Positions 1 to 8,943 are shown, counted from the stretch's first letter. The stretch is 64,000 nucleotides of DNA from a bacterium (GCA_004560375.1 SFVC01000007.1:1-64000); one strand, 5' to 3'. Numbers and translations: made by a program. Notes: generated by a model not told the origin, from the letters alone.

Positions 1-22
1 AATGGTTCGGATATGCGCTCAA

Positions 23-99
23 TGGTACGCCCGAAGGGACTCGAACCCCCAACATTCAGAACCGGAATCTGACGCTCTATCCAATTGAACTACGGGCGC
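23..99 (-). tRNA. tRNA-Arg (anticodon CCG)
   Basis: On the minus strand a full cloverleaf can be folded. The acceptor is GCGCCCG paired with CGGGCGT (last pair G-U), followed by U8-A9, a D arm starting GTTC, a TCAGA/TCTGA anticodon stem around the loop TTCCGGT (anticodon CCG), and a T arm with loop TTCGAGT. The discriminator is A and the terminal CCA is encoded (positions 25-23). It reads CGG arginine codons, which are frequent in this GC-rich sequence. Confidence 0.95.
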
Positions 100-119
100 A
101 TACCTTAGTGTGCTTACGT

Positions 120-148
120 AGTATACCAGATAATCCTCAATTTGTAAA
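120..148 (-). promoter_or_regulatory. Sigma-A promoter of tRNA-Arg
   Basis: Minus-strand TTTACA (148-143), a 17 bp spacer and TATACT (125-120) preceded by TGG (extended -10). It lies about 20 bp upstream of the tRNA 5' end. The 100-198 stretch holds nothing else recognisable. Confidence 0.8.
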
Positions 149-198
149 GTGTAATTTTGCAGAAACTTTGCAGAATTTTTCTCGTTCCTTCTCACGGA

Positions 199-1074
199 TC
201 AGCAATTCTCTCGGAGGAACGGCGGATCAACCTTTGCATCCAGCAGGAGTCCATACTTCTGCGGCCGCCGGTATGCGTTGCCATGGACCTCACACGCCCG
301 GTAGCGGCGAAGCTGATCCAAATCCAGTCCCGCCAGGTAGATCCCCTCTGCCCCGCCCGCCTGCAAAATGCAGGTGTCCCGGGAGCCGTCCGCCTCCGGC
401 AGGTATGCCACGCCGTCGAAGACACTGGATCCGCCGTTGCAGTCGGGCACTGAGTCCGGGTAGTTGCAGGTGGCAATGGCCAGCATATTCTCATAGGCCC
501 TGGCCCTCAGCTGGGAGAGGCGGTTGATCTCCATGGGGCAGGCATTGGGGACAAGGATCAGCTCCGCGCCCTGGAGCATCAGGATCCGGGCGCTCTCAGG
601 GAACTCCCGGTCGAAACAGATCATGGCCCCAACCTTTACCGGGCCGCAGCGGGTGTCCAGTGCGGCGGTATAAAATCCCTCCCCCGGCATGAGGTTGCGC
701 TCCACATCAAAGTCACAGGTATGAACCTTCGCGTAGGCGATCTGCCGCCGGCCGAATCGGTCGAACAGTACCATCGAATTCCGGGCCCCGCCCTCATATG
801 CCTCCAAAAAGGTGATCCCGATAGCCATACCCAGCTCTCTGGCCAGCAGGCCGAAGGCATTGACAAACTTACCATCGATGGAAACCGCCTCCGCCTTCCA
901 CTGGTCAACCGGACGGCCATAGATGTTGTAGCCGTTGCTCCACATCTCGGGGAACAGCGCGATGTCCGCCCCCAGGGCTCTTGCCCTCCGGCAGGCTGCC
1001 GTCCCCTTTTCCAGATTCCCCTCCAGCGTGCCGCAGGGCGCAAGCTGCAGCAGCGCTATGTTCAGCGTTTTCAT
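199..1074 (-). CDS. Carbon-nitrogen hydrolase (nitrilase superfamily)
   Basis: A 291-residue single-domain protein of the CN-hydrolase (nitrilase) fold, cytosolic, which would hydrolyse an amide or N-carbamoyl bond. The Glu-Lys-Cys catalytic set is visible: Glu43 in FPEMW, Lys116 in YAKVH and Cys153 in ICFDREFPES. Length is usual for the family. I chose the ATG at 1074, which has a GAGGGGGA ribosome site just upstream, rather than the TTG one codon earlier. It is monocistronic, divergent from the antiporter. The substrate cannot be told from sequence; N-carbamoylputrescine amidase-like or omega-amidase-like enzymes are both possible. Confidence 0.88.
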   Translation of the reverse strand: MKTLNIALLQLAPCGTLEGNLEKGTAACRRARALGADIALFPEMWSNGYNIYGRPVDQWKAEAVSIDGKFVNAFGLLARELGMAIGITFLEAYEGGARNSMVLFDRFGRRQIAYAKVHTCDFDVERNLMPGEGFYTAALDTRCGPVKVGAMICFDREFPESARILMLQGAELILVPNACPMEINRLSQLRARAYENMLAIATCNYPDSVPDCNGGSSVFDGVAYLPEADGSRDTCILQAGGAEGIYLAGLDLDQLRRYRACEVHGNAYRRPQKYGLLLDAKVDPPFLRENC

Positions 1075-1272
1075 CAAGCTCCCCCTCGCGGATAAGCGAT
1101 CCCTTCGGCCTTACATCCAGCTTTCCGCATTCATTTTAGCACTGCCGCTTTTGCGTGTCAATGCGCGGCGGGCTGCGGAGATCAGAATGAGGGCCTCCAC
1201 CTTTCTCAGACGCTTCTCAAACCTCCCCAAGTGTTTTTATCTCCACCCTCCTTTTTTTGTTAAAATTTCGTC

Positions 1273-1301
1273 TTGCGGTTTGACCGCCGGGATGCTATAG
1301 T
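1273..1301 (+). promoter_or_regulatory. Candidate promoter of the antiporter gene
   Basis: TTGCGG (1273-1278), 17 bp, TATAGT (1296-1301) with TGC in front (extended -10), 40 bp upstream of the chosen start at 1342. The rest of the 1075-1340 gap shows no gene. Confidence 0.5.
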
Positions 1302-1341
1302 ACACTTCGCTCATTTTATGTCAAACCTGCGAGGTGTCATT

Positions 1342-2631
1342 ATGCAAATCCTGATCCAGCTCTCCCTCTCCCTGGTGGGTGGTCTGCTCCTGTCCCGGCT
1401 GGCCAAAAAGCTCAACCTCCCCGCCGTCACCGCGTATCTTGTCACCGGCCTGCTGCTGGGCCCCTACTGTATCGGCGCGCTGAATCTGTTCCAGCTTGGC
1501 TTCAACTCCGCCGAGGAGGTGGCCTCCCTGGACATTGTATCCCAGGTAGCTCTGGGCTTCATCGCCTTTACCATCGGGAACGAATTTCGGCTGGAGCAGC
1601 TCAAAAGCATGGGCAAGCAGGCCATCACCGTGGGCATTCTCCAGGCGGTGGTCACCACCATCCTGGTGGACGCCGCCCTTATTGTCCTGCATTTTATCAA
1701 CCCCGCGCTGATTTCCATCTCCTCCGCCATCACTCTGGGCGCCATCGCCGCCGCCACCGCCCCCGCCGCCACCCTGATGGTGGTGCGGCAGTACAAAGCG
1801 GACGGCCCCCTCACCCGGCTCCTTCTGCTGGTGGTGGCCATTGACGACGCGGTGGGCCTGATGCTGTTCTCCGCCTCCTTCGGGGTGGCCTCCGCCCTGG
1901 AGAGCGGCGCCATCAGCATCCTCACCGTGCTGGTGGAGCCGGTGATCGAGATCGTTCTGTCCCTGGCTCTGGGCGCTCTGGCGGGCTGGGTGCTGTTCTG
2001 GGTGGAGAAGTTCTTCCACTCCCGCAGCAAGCGTCTGTCCATCTCCATCGGCTTTGTGCTGCTCACCGTGGGGCTGTCCATGGCGGAGTTTGAAGTGGGC
2101 GGCGTCCACTTTGGCTTCAGCCTGCTGCTGGTGTGCATGATGACCGGCACCATCTTCTGCAACATCTGCGACTTCTCCGAGGAGCTGGTGGGCCGGGTGG
2201 ACGGCTGGACGGCCCCCCTGTTTGTCCTGTTCTTCGTGCTGTCCGGCGCGGAGCTGAACCTGAGCATCCTGGCCAATCCGGCGGTGCTGCTCATCGGTGT
2301 GGTGTACATCGCGTTCCGCTCCCTGGGCAAGTATGCGGGGGCCTACGGCAGCTGTGCCCTCACCCACTGCAGCGACAACATCAAAAAGCACCTGGGCATC
2401 ACCCTGCTGCCCCAGGCGGGGGTGGCGCTGGGCATGGCCCTCACCGCCCAGCAGCTGTCCGACGGCGCCATGGTACGCAGCGTGGTGCTGTTCTCCGTGC
2501 TGGTGTACGAGCTGGTGGGCCCGGCGCTGACCAAGCGCTCCCTCATCGCCGCGGGCGAGATTCAGACGGAGGGCAAAACCAACGCCCGGAAAAAGAACGA
2601 GCCCCGCAAGCCCGTCAACCTCAATGGATAG
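1342..2631 (+). CDS. Cation:proton antiporter (CPA2/Kef-type membrane domain)
   Basis: A 429-residue integral membrane protein with about 12 hydrophobic segments in the arrangement of the sodium/hydrogen exchanger family (CPA2). N-terminal segments contain the family pattern LPAVTAYLVTGLLLGP. A later segment carries an aspartate pair (VVAIDDAVGL, near residue 171), the usual ion-binding Asp-Asp of this family. It would exchange Na+ or K+ for H+ across the plasma membrane. No C-terminal RCK/TrkA nucleotide-binding domain follows; the tail is a short basic stretch. The ATG at 1342 has GAGGTG upstream and starts directly with a membrane helix, so the longer frame from 1273 is unlikely. Transcription ends at a strong hairpin just after the stop. 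Confidence 0.88.
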   Translation: MQILIQLSLSLVGGLLLSRLAKKLNLPAVTAYLVTGLLLGPYCIGALNLFQLGFNSAEEVASLDIVSQVALGFIAFTIGNEFRLEQLKSMGKQAITVGILQAVVTTILVDAALIVLHFINPALISISSAITLGAIAAATAPAATLMVVRQYKADGPLTRLLLLVVAIDDAVGLMLFSASFGVASALESGAISILTVLVEPVIEIVLSLALGALAGWVLFWVEKFFHSRSKRLSISIGFVLLTVGLSMAEFEVGGVHFGFSLLLVCMMTGTIFCNICDFSEELVGRVDGWTAPLFVLFFVLSGAELNLSILANPAVLLIGVVYIAFRSLGKYAGAYGSCALTHCSDNIKKHLGITLLPQAGVALGMALTAQQLSDGAMVRSVVLFSVLVYELVGPALTKRSLIAAGEIQTEGKTNARKKNEPRKPVNLNG

Positions 2632-2633
2632 CG

Positions 2634-2669
2634 AAAGCAGGCGGATCCGGCTGGATCCGCCCGCTTTTT
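2634..2669 (+). terminator. Intrinsic terminator after antiporter gene
   Basis: Hairpin with left arm AAGC-A-GGCGGATCC and right arm GGATCCGCC-C-GCTT, loop GGCT, then TTTTTC. It lies between convergent genes and could serve both strands. Confidence 0.8.
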
Positions 2670-2681
2670 CTATGCGTTCGC

Positions 2682-4256
2682 TCAGGGTAGCAGCTCTACC
2701 GTCACTCCGTCCGGGGCCGGTTCTCGAAAGACGGTGCGCCACTGGATGCTCTCAGGCGGCGCGAACCGCAGGGCGGAACAGGCCGACCGTAGCTGGGGCG
2801 GGTCGGAGTCCAGCCAGCCCCTGCCGCAGGCCACCAAGATGGACGTGGGCCCATCTGATCCGCCGATGATCCCGATGGAGCAGGCCGCGGAACCGTCCGC
2901 TCCCCCGGTGGTGTCCAGCGGCTTGGGCCTGGGCCGATCCCCATGCTCCACGTCCTGAACGGACAGCGCCTCCCGGGACAGCTCCGGCTCCACGGTGTAG
3001 GTCATAAAGGTGCAGTGGGTGGGATAGTCCCAGCCCTCCGAATCCGGCAGATCGGACATATCCACCTCCTGGGCCTCATACGCCACCACCCGCAAGGTGT
3101 GAATTTGACCGGTGACGGGGTTAGCCAGCTCCACCCTGTCCCCCGGGCCGGACACGGTGAACCGGGGCCCGGGCACGGGCTTGGGCCGCGCCTCCAGCAC
3201 CAGAGAGAGCGTCCGGACGGCAGGCTCCCGTCGGGTGGCCCAAGGGAAGGACTGCCGCCAGAACATCCAGCAGCGGTCGGTGGACAGCCCATAGCGCTCC
3301 AGCAGCCACAGGCCCTCGTCATACTGCCGCTCGGGCATTGTTTCGCTCTCCAGCCAGTTCGGGACGCAGCCCGGCGGCGTCCAGCCGAAACCGCGGCCGC
3401 GCTGTGCCCGGATCTCCCGGCCGTTCACCACCGACCGAATCTCGAAGTCCAGATTCATGGGGTTGTCCACGGACTGCTGCTCCCGCTCCTCCGGGGTGAG
3501 CTTCCGCCCTTCCCGCAGCCGGGGGCCCCACTTTTCCCAGAAGGCCCCCATCCGGGCTGGGTCGATTTCCACGCACAGATCCACCACCAGCCCCTTCCCG
3601 CAGGCGTATACCGCCGGGACGTGGCAGAGACTGCCCTGCCAGGAGAAAGCCCTGCCCACCGGGATCTCCGTCCCCGGTCTGCCCTGACCCCCACGATCCC
3701 AGAAGCCGCCCTCATAGTAGACCTTCCATTCCGGGCGCTCTGGGGGAGTGGCGGGCTCCTCCTCCCCTGTCAGCTCATAATATTCTTCGCTAAAACGCAG
3801 CTCGCCGCCGTCAAAGGAGGCCTGCACCTCCTTGATATACCCGTAAGGGTCGTCCATCGGCATGAGGGAAAGGGCCTGGGCCAGCCCGTCCAGCACGGCC
3901 CGCTGTTCCGCATTGGGCGGATAGGTCTCCAGGAAGGCGTCAAACTCCCCCCGATTCCACATCCACGCCTGCTCGATGGCGTCCACGCCACCGCAGGCCA
4001 GCACCAGCCGCAGGAAGTCCTCAAAGCTCCGGGCCAGCGGGTGGACATAGTGTCCTCGGGAATTCATGGGGCTGACGGAAAACACCATGTCCCCAAAGCC
4101 CTCCACAAAGCAGCAGTGGATGCCGTCCACCCCCGCCCAGCCGATGACCTCCGCCCCCACGGGGTCGCAGAAGTAGCCACCCTCGGTGTCCCCCCGCTCC
4201 AGACTCAGCCGGGAAAAGTCCATGTCCAGCCCGCAATATTTCTCGTACAGCGTCAT
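2682..4256 (-). CDS. Uncharacterised soluble protein with OadB-like GIIGGSDGPTS segment
   Basis: A 524-residue protein without signal peptide or membrane segments. I do not recognise an enzyme family. The N-terminal part is rich in aromatic and acidic residues (GGYFCDPVGAEVIGWAGVDG near residue 30). Residues about 459-475 read SIGIIGGSDGPTSILVA, which matches the helix signature of the beta subunit of Na+-translocating decarboxylases (OadB/GcdB/MmdB) although nothing else of that membrane protein is present. The start is the second ATG: AGGAGG lies 7 nt before ATG 4256 but abuts ATG 4262. It follows the purA terminator on the same strand and probably has its own weak transcription. Function unknown. 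Confidence 0.75.
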   Translation of the reverse strand: MTLYEKYCGLDMDFSRLSLERGDTEGGYFCDPVGAEVIGWAGVDGIHCCFVEGFGDMVFSVSPMNSRGHYVHPLARSFEDFLRLVLACGGVDAIEQAWMWNRGEFDAFLETYPPNAEQRAVLDGLAQALSLMPMDDPYGYIKEVQASFDGGELRFSEEYYELTGEEEPATPPERPEWKVYYEGGFWDRGGQGRPGTEIPVGRAFSWQGSLCHVPAVYACGKGLVVDLCVEIDPARMGAFWEKWGPRLREGRKLTPEEREQQSVDNPMNLDFEIRSVVNGREIRAQRGRGFGWTPPGCVPNWLESETMPERQYDEGLWLLERYGLSTDRCWMFWRQSFPWATRREPAVRTLSLVLEARPKPVPGPRFTVSGPGDRVELANPVTGQIHTLRVVAYEAQEVDMSDLPDSEGWDYPTHCTFMTYTVEPELSREALSVQDVEHGDRPRPKPLDTTGGADGSAACSIGIIGGSDGPTSILVACGRGWLDSDPPQLRSACSALRFAPPESIQWRTVFREPAPDGVTVELLP

Positions 4257-4271
4257 GGTCATTCCTCCTGT

Positions 4272-4312
4272 AAAGGACAGGCCCGCCCACGGTACGGGCG
4301 GGCCTGTCCTTT
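4272..4312 (-). terminator. Hairpin terminator downstream of purA
   Basis: Perfect 17 bp inverted repeat (4272-4288 with 4296-4312) around a 7-base loop, beginning 4 bases after the purA stop. It ends in CCTTT on the minus strand; the T tail is short. Confidence 0.65.
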
Positions 4313-4316
4313 GTAT

Positions 4317-5597
4317 TTACCGCAGGGCGATCTCGTGGCGCTTGGGCCCGGTGGACACAATGGCGATGGGCGCCCCGATCCGCTCCTCCAGGAACTCCAC
4401 ATAGGCCCGGGCGTTGGCGGGCAGAGCGTCATAGTCCGTGATCCCCCGGATGTCCGCCTTCCAGCCGGGCAGCGTCTCAAACACGGGCTTGGCCCGCAGA
4501 AGCCGGGGGGTGGTGGGGAACACGTCCGTCACCTGGCCGTCGATCTCATAGCCCACGCACACCTTGATCTCGTCCAGATAGCCCAGCACGTCCAGGCAGG
4601 TCAGGGCCACCTGGGTGGCCCCCTGCACCATGCAGCCGTATTTGGTGGCCACCGCGTCGAACCAGCCCACCCGGCGGGGCCGGCCCGTGGTGGCGCCAAA
4701 CTCGCCCTTGTCGCCCCCCCGGCGGCGCAGCTCGTCCCCCTCGGGGCCGGTAAGCTCGCTGACAAAGGGCTCGGTGCTGGATCCCACGCTGGAGGAGTAG
4801 GCCTTGGTGACGCAGATCACGTCTTCAATGGCGGTGGGGGGCACCGGGGCCCCCACACAGCCGTAGCCCGCCAGGGTGTGGGAGGAGGTGGTCATGGGGA
4901 CAATGCCCAGATCCGGATCCTTCATGGAGCCCAGCTGCCCCTCCAGCAGGACGGTCTTCCCCTCCTTCAGCGCTTGGTGGAGGAAGCCCGCCGCGTCCCC
5001 CACATAGGGCCGGATCAGCTCCCGGTAGCCCAGAAGCTGGTCGTACAGCGCCTTCACGTCCAGGGGAGGCTTATGGTACAGGTGCTCGAACAGGACGTTT
5101 TTCAACTCCACCGCCCGGCTCAGCCGATCCCACAGGCGCTCCTCGTCAAAGAGGTCGCACACCTGTATGCCCGTCTTGGCGTACTTGTCGGAGTAGAAGG
5201 GGGCGATACCGCTCTTGGTGGAGCCGTACGCCCTGCCCCCCAGCCGCTCCTCCTCGTACCCGTCCTGGAGGACGTGGTAGGGCATGAGCAGCTGGGCCCG
5301 TTCGGATACGATCAGTTTGGGGGCAGGCACCCCCTGGGCCTCGATGCTGTTCAGTTCGTCCACCAGCTTGGCGGCGTCCAGCGCCACCCCGTTGCCAATC
5401 ACGTTGGTGATATGGGGATAGAAGCTGCCGGAGGGCAGAATGTGCAACGCGAAGCGCCCATAGTCGTTGATGATGGTGTGGCCCGCATTGGCCCCGCCCT
5501 GGAAACGCACCACCACGTCGGAGGTCTCCGCCAGCAGGTCGGTGATCTTGCCCTTGCCCTCGTCGCCCCAGTTTGCCCCTACAATCGCTTTTACCAT
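4317..5597 (-). CDS. purA: Adenylosuccinate synthetase
   Basis: Forms adenylosuccinate from IMP, aspartate and GTP, the first committed step to AMP; cytosolic. The 426 residues match the family length. The N-terminal P-loop-like GANWGDEGKGK contains the catalytic Asp and Lys, and NAGHTI follows in the expected place. VGSSTEPFVSEL and the C-terminal GTP-binding region containing STGP are also visible. The start at 5597 has GGAGGGATC upstream and begins exactly where the family begins; the frame extends 60 codons upstream only because the leader is open. It is a single gene with its own promoter, separate from the purine operon at 19.6 kb. Confidence 0.97.
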   Translation of the reverse strand: MVKAIVGANWGDEGKGKITDLLAETSDVVVRFQGGANAGHTIINDYGRFALHILPSGSFYPHITNVIGNGVALDAAKLVDELNSIEAQGVPAPKLIVSERAQLLMPYHVLQDGYEEERLGGRAYGSTKSGIAPFYSDKYAKTGIQVCDLFDEERLWDRLSRAVELKNVLFEHLYHKPPLDVKALYDQLLGYRELIRPYVGDAAGFLHQALKEGKTVLLEGQLGSMKDPDLGIVPMTTSSHTLAGYGCVGAPVPPTAIEDVICVTKAYSSSVGSSTEPFVSELTGPEGDELRRRGGDKGEFGATTGRPRRVGWFDAVATKYGCMVQGATQVALTCLDVLGYLDEIKVCVGYEIDGQVTDVFPTTPRLLRAKPVFETLPGWKADIRGITDYDALPANARAYVEFLEERIGAPIAIVSTGPKRHEIALR

Positions 5598-5685
5598 GCT
5601 TGATCCCTCCGCGCCGGGATTCGCAGCGGCAGCGCCGTCTGCCTTTTCCGGCGCATTGCGGGCCGAACACCGGCCCAACAGATTT

Positions 5686-5713
5686 ATTATAATGTAGTTC
5701 CCCCCGGTTCGCA
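5686..5713 (-). promoter_or_regulatory. Promoter of purA
   Basis: Minus-strand TTGCGA (5713-5708), 16 bp, TATAAT (5691-5686), about 90 bp upstream of the purA start. The leader between shows no recognised riboswitch. Confidence 0.7.
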
Positions 5714-5784
5714 ACCCCTTTTCACCCGGATTGTCAAATATTCGGGCAAAATTCCGCCCCACGACATCAAAGCAACGCACCTGA

Positions 5785-5814
5785 CAAAAAGGGCCGGGCC
5801 CTTCGGCCCGGCCC
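5785..5814 (-). terminator. Terminator of the hom-lysC unit
   Basis: Ten-bp GC stem (5791-5800 with 5805-5814), loop CTTC on the plus strand, followed on the minus strand by TTTTTG. It lies just after the lysC stop. Confidence 0.88.
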
Positions 5815-5825
5815 CCCCGGCGCGC

Positions 5826-7052
5826 TCACTGCCCGCCGTTGAACTCGTCGTAAAACCGTTCGTGAATGACCTGCACCGCCCGATCCGCGTCGCTGATGTG
5901 CACCAGCACCGACACCTTGATCTCGCTGGTGGAGATCATGTTGATGTTGATCCCCGCGTTGAACAGGGCCTCGAACATGGCGGCGGCCACGCCGGGGTTG
6001 TTGATCATCCCCGCCCCCACGATGGACACCTTGGCGATGTTGTCCGACACGTCGATGTGGTCGAAGTGGATGCGATCCCGGTTATCCTCCAGCAGCTTGC
6101 GGGCCAATTCCATGTCGCCCTTGGCCACGGTGAAGCTGATGTCTTTGGTCTCGCTGCGCCCGATGGACTGGAGAATAATGTCCACGTTCACGTTGTTCTT
6201 GGCCAGCAGGGAGAAGATCTTAAAGGCGATGCCCGGGGTGTCCTCCAGGCCCACCAGGGCCAGACGGGCCACGTTTTTGTCCTTGGCGACGCCGCTGATG
6301 TGGGATTTTTCCATGGTCTTGACGACCTCCTTCACTTTTGTACCGGGCTTCCCGGAGAAGCTGGACAGCACTTCCAGATTCACGCCATACCGCTTGGCCA
6401 TTTCCACCGAGCGGTTGTGGAGCACCTGGGCGCCCAGCGTGGCCAGCTCCAGCATCTCGTCATAGGTGATCTCGTCCAGCTTGTGGGCGCCGGGCACCAG
6501 CCGGGGGTCGGCGGTGTACACGCCGTCCACATCGGTGTAGATCTGGCACAGGTCGGCGTTCAGCGCCGCGGCGATGGCCACCGCCGAGGTGTCCGATCCC
6601 CCCCGGCCCAGGGTGGTGATGTCGTCATACTTGTTCAGCCCCTGGAATCCGGTGACGATGACGATCCGCCGCTTGTCCAGCTCCGCCCGGATGCGCTCCC
6701 CCTGCACCCGCTTGATGCGGGCGTTGCCGTAGCCGGAGTTGGTGCGGAAGCCCGCCTGCCACCCCGTCAGGGACACCACCGGGAAGCCCATGCCCTCGAT
6801 GGCCATGGCGCACAGGGCGCAGGAGATCTGCTCCCCGGTGGACAACAGCATATCCAGTTCCCGCTTGGAGGCGGCGGGGTTGATCTCCGCCGCCTTCTCG
6901 ATGAGGTCGTCGGTGGTGTCCCCCTGGGCGGAGAGCACCGCCACCACCCGGTTCCCCTTTTGGTAAGTATCGGTGATGATGCGGGCCACGTTGCGGATTT
7001 TGTCTGCGTCCGCCACCGATGACCCGCCGAATTTCTGTACGATCAATGCCAT
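5826..7052 (-). CDS. lysC: Aspartate kinase
   Basis: Phosphorylates aspartate to open the Lys/Thr/Met pathway. 408 residues, as in single-function clostridial aspartokinases. The N-terminal kinase domain begins MALIVQKFGGSSV (KFGGSSV signature). LGRGGSDTSAVA lies near residue 150, and two ACT domains occupy roughly residues 260-408 and would bind lysine and/or threonine for feedback control. Start choice: ATG 7052 matches the conserved N-terminus; an in-frame ATG at 7064 abuts GAGAGG with no spacer. It lies 62 bp downstream of hom on the same strand, so the two are probably cotranscribed. Confidence 0.96.
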   Translation of the reverse strand: MALIVQKFGGSSVADADKIRNVARIITDTYQKGNRVVAVLSAQGDTTDDLIEKAAEINPAASKRELDMLLSTGEQISCALCAMAIEGMGFPVVSLTGWQAGFRTNSGYGNARIKRVQGERIRAELDKRRIVIVTGFQGLNKYDDITTLGRGGSDTSAVAIAAALNADLCQIYTDVDGVYTADPRLVPGAHKLDEITYDEMLELATLGAQVLHNRSVEMAKRYGVNLEVLSSFSGKPGTKVKEVVKTMEKSHISGVAKDKNVARLALVGLEDTPGIAFKIFSLLAKNNVNVDIILQSIGRSETKDISFTVAKGDMELARKLLEDNRDRIHFDHIDVSDNIAKVSIVGAGMINNPGVAAAMFEALFNAGININMISTSEIKVSVLVHISDADRAVQVIHERFYDEFNGGQ

Positions 7053-7114
7053 AGTTCCATTCATCCTCTCATGGAGATTTCTATCGACACTCCATTTTAT
7101 GCGGTACAGCCAAA

Positions 7115-8329
7115 TCAGTCCAGCACCCGGATCACCGAACGGCACTCCAGCCCCGCCAGCGCCTGTTCCAGCTCCCCCTGGGTGAGGGGCGATCCGGTGA
7201 GGCAGGCGGACTCGTCCCCGCCGCCCTCCCGGCGGGCCAGCAGCTTGCACCCCGGCAGGGCGGAGCGCAGGGCATCCACCGGGGCCTTGGCCCGGACATA
7301 CCAGCGGCTGGCCAGCGCATCCGTGCCGCAGGCGGCGTCCTCTCCCCCGGGCTCCCAGGACAGGGCCTTGCGGTGTCCCATGTTCCGGGCCACGTCGATG
7401 ACGTCCGCCACCACGGCGGAGGCGGTGGGCAGCTTGCCCGCCCCCCGGCCGTAGAACATCACGTCGCCGATGGCGTCCCCCCGGACGGAGATGGCGTTGA
7501 ACACGTCCTCCACCCCGGCCAGCGGGTTGGCCTGATCCACCAGATGGGGGGCCACGTAGGCGCACACCTTCCCATCCTCCCGCCGGATGGCCCGGCCCAG
7601 CAGCTTGATCTTCTTGCCGGCGCTCTCCGCGTAGTCCACGTCCGCCAGCGTCACCCCGGCAATGCCCTGGGTGGGCACCTGCTCCGGGTAGATGTGCCGC
7701 CCGAAGGCGATGGCCGCCAGGATGCAGATCTTCCGGCAGGCGTCGTGGCCGTCCACGTCGGCGGAGGGATCCCGCTCCGCGTAGCCCTTCTCCTGGGCCT
7801 CCGCCAGGGCGGCGTCAAAGCTCAGCCCCGCCCGGATCATCCGGGTGAGGATATAGTTGGTGGTGCCGTTCAAAATGCCGTAGATCTCCAGGATCTCGTT
7901 GGCGGCCAGGCACTGGCTCAGGGGCCGGATGATGGGGATGCCGCCCCCCACGCTGGCCTCAAAGAGGTAGCACACGCCCTTTTCCCGGGCCAGCTGGTTC
8001 AGCTCATAGCCATGGGTAGCCACCAGCTCCTTGTTGGAGGTCACCACGCTCTTGCCCGCCGCCAGCGCCCGGCGGGTGAAGTCCAGGGCCACCCCGGCCC
8101 CGCCGATGGTCTCCACCACGATGTCCACCTCGGGGTCGTTTTCGATCACCGCGAAGTCCTTCACAAACCGATCCGCGAAGGGGCTGTCCGGAAAATCCCG
8201 CACGTCCAGGATATACTTCAGCCGGATCAGGCCGTCCGCCTTGCGCTCAATGCTGCTCTCATGCCCGGTGAGCACCTCCGCCACGCCGGAGCCCACGGTG
8301 CCGAAGCCTAAAATCGCCACATTTACCAT
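7115..8329 (-). CDS. hom: Homoserine dehydrogenase
   Basis: Reduces aspartate semialdehyde to homoserine with NAD(P)H. 404 residues: Rossmann motif GFGTVGSGVAEVL at the N-terminus; catalytic-domain sequences GILNGTTNYILTRM and YAERDPSADVDGHDACRK (residues about 175-215), typical of the family; and a C-terminal ACT-like domain from about residue 335. The ATG at 8329 gives the conserved start MVNVAILGFGTVG; the ATG at 8341 abuts AAAGGA with no spacer. It sits between the ACT protein gene and lysC on the same strand and forms a threonine-branch group with them. A repeat element fills the 8.44-8.50 kb gap upstream. Confidence 0.96.
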   Translation of the reverse strand: MVNVAILGFGTVGSGVAEVLTGHESSIERKADGLIRLKYILDVRDFPDSPFADRFVKDFAVIENDPEVDIVVETIGGAGVALDFTRRALAAGKSVVTSNKELVATHGYELNQLAREKGVCYLFEASVGGGIPIIRPLSQCLAANEILEIYGILNGTTNYILTRMIRAGLSFDAALAEAQEKGYAERDPSADVDGHDACRKICILAAIAFGRHIYPEQVPTQGIAGVTLADVDYAESAGKKIKLLGRAIRREDGKVCAYVAPHLVDQANPLAGVEDVFNAISVRGDAIGDVMFYGRGAGKLPTASAVVADVIDVARNMGHRKALSWEPGGEDAACGTDALASRWYVRAKAPVDALRSALPGCKLLARREGGGDESACLTGSPLTQGELEQALAGLECRSVIRVLD

Positions 8330-8436
8330 ACTATCTGTCATTCCTTTAACACATTCTTCCGGGACAAAACGCCCCGTCCAGCACACCGCCCGTCGCCGTC
8401 GGAACACCTTCCGCGTTCCGCCCAGTTCCGTCAGCG

Positions 8437-8497
8437 GGCTTCAAGCTCGCGGGTCTAAGACCCTTTTCGGTTCCTTTTTCTCCAGAGAAAAAGGAAC
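8437..8497 (-). repeat. Intergenic hairpin repeat, family A, copy 1
   Basis: On the minus strand a TTCCTTTTTCTC/GAGAAAAAGGAA hairpin is followed by a conserved segment containing GGGTCTTAGACCCGCG and GAGCTTGAAGCC. The 31-base right part is identical to the copy at 15272-15328. It starts at the stop codon of the ACT-domain gene. Confidence 0.8.
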
Positions 8498-8943
8498 TAA
8501 CCTGCCGGGATCTCGCAGCGGATCACCTCGGGCCGCGCCCGCAGCTCCTCCAGCAGCTCCTCCAGGCCCCCGGACAACCCGCTGGTCTCCATCCCCACCG
8601 TCACCGCCGCCGCGCCGCCGCCGGGGATGGCCTGGTTGATGGTCAGCACGTTACCCCCCCGATCCGCCAGCAGGTTCAGCACGCAGGACAGCGCCCCCGG
8701 TTGGTTCCGCAGGAGGATCTGGATGGTGACAATCCGCCCGTGAAGCATATCCTGAAAAGGCCGGATGGCGTCCTTGTACTTGTAGAACGCGCTGCGGCTG
8801 ATGCCGGTGCGGCGGGTGGCGGCGTTTACCGTCCGCTCCTCCCCCGTCTCCAGCAGCCGCTTGGCCTCCGCCACCTTCAGGTAGATCTCCGGCAACACGG
8901 CGGCCTCCACCACAAAATATCTGGGCCCGCGATCCTGCTCCAT
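8497..8943 (-). CDS. ACT domain-containing protein (PheB/UPF0735 family)
   Basis: A 148-residue cytosolic protein. Residues 1-70 hold a short helix-turn-helix-like part (ATRRTGISRSAFYKYKDAI) and residues about 72-148 an ACT domain (VTIQILLRNQPGALSCVL). The family is found next to hom/thr genes in Firmicutes and is thought to be a regulatory amino-acid sensor; its exact role is not established. The ATG at 8943 is preceded by GGAGAGGGCAGG; the earlier ATG at 8964 is inside that purine-rich stretch. It is first in the ACT-hom-lysC group and has its own promoter. Confidence 0.88.
   Translation of the reverse strand: MEQDRGPRYFVVEAAVLPEIYLKVAEAKRLLETGEERTVNAATRRTGISRSAFYKYKDAIRPFQDMLHGRIVTIQILLRNQPGALSCVLNLLADRGGNVLTINQAIPGGGAAAVTVGMETSGLSGGLEELLEELRARPEVIRCEIPAG

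Noticed and set aside
2943..5603. 886-codon open frame on the plus strand
   Set aside because: Lies antisense to purA and the orphan gene. The translation is His/Gly/Pro-rich low-complexity sequence typical of GC-rich shadow frames.
7052..7064. Alternative lysC start four codons upstream
   Set aside because: The ATG at 7064 touches the purine-rich ribosome site with no spacer, and the conserved protein start is at 7052.
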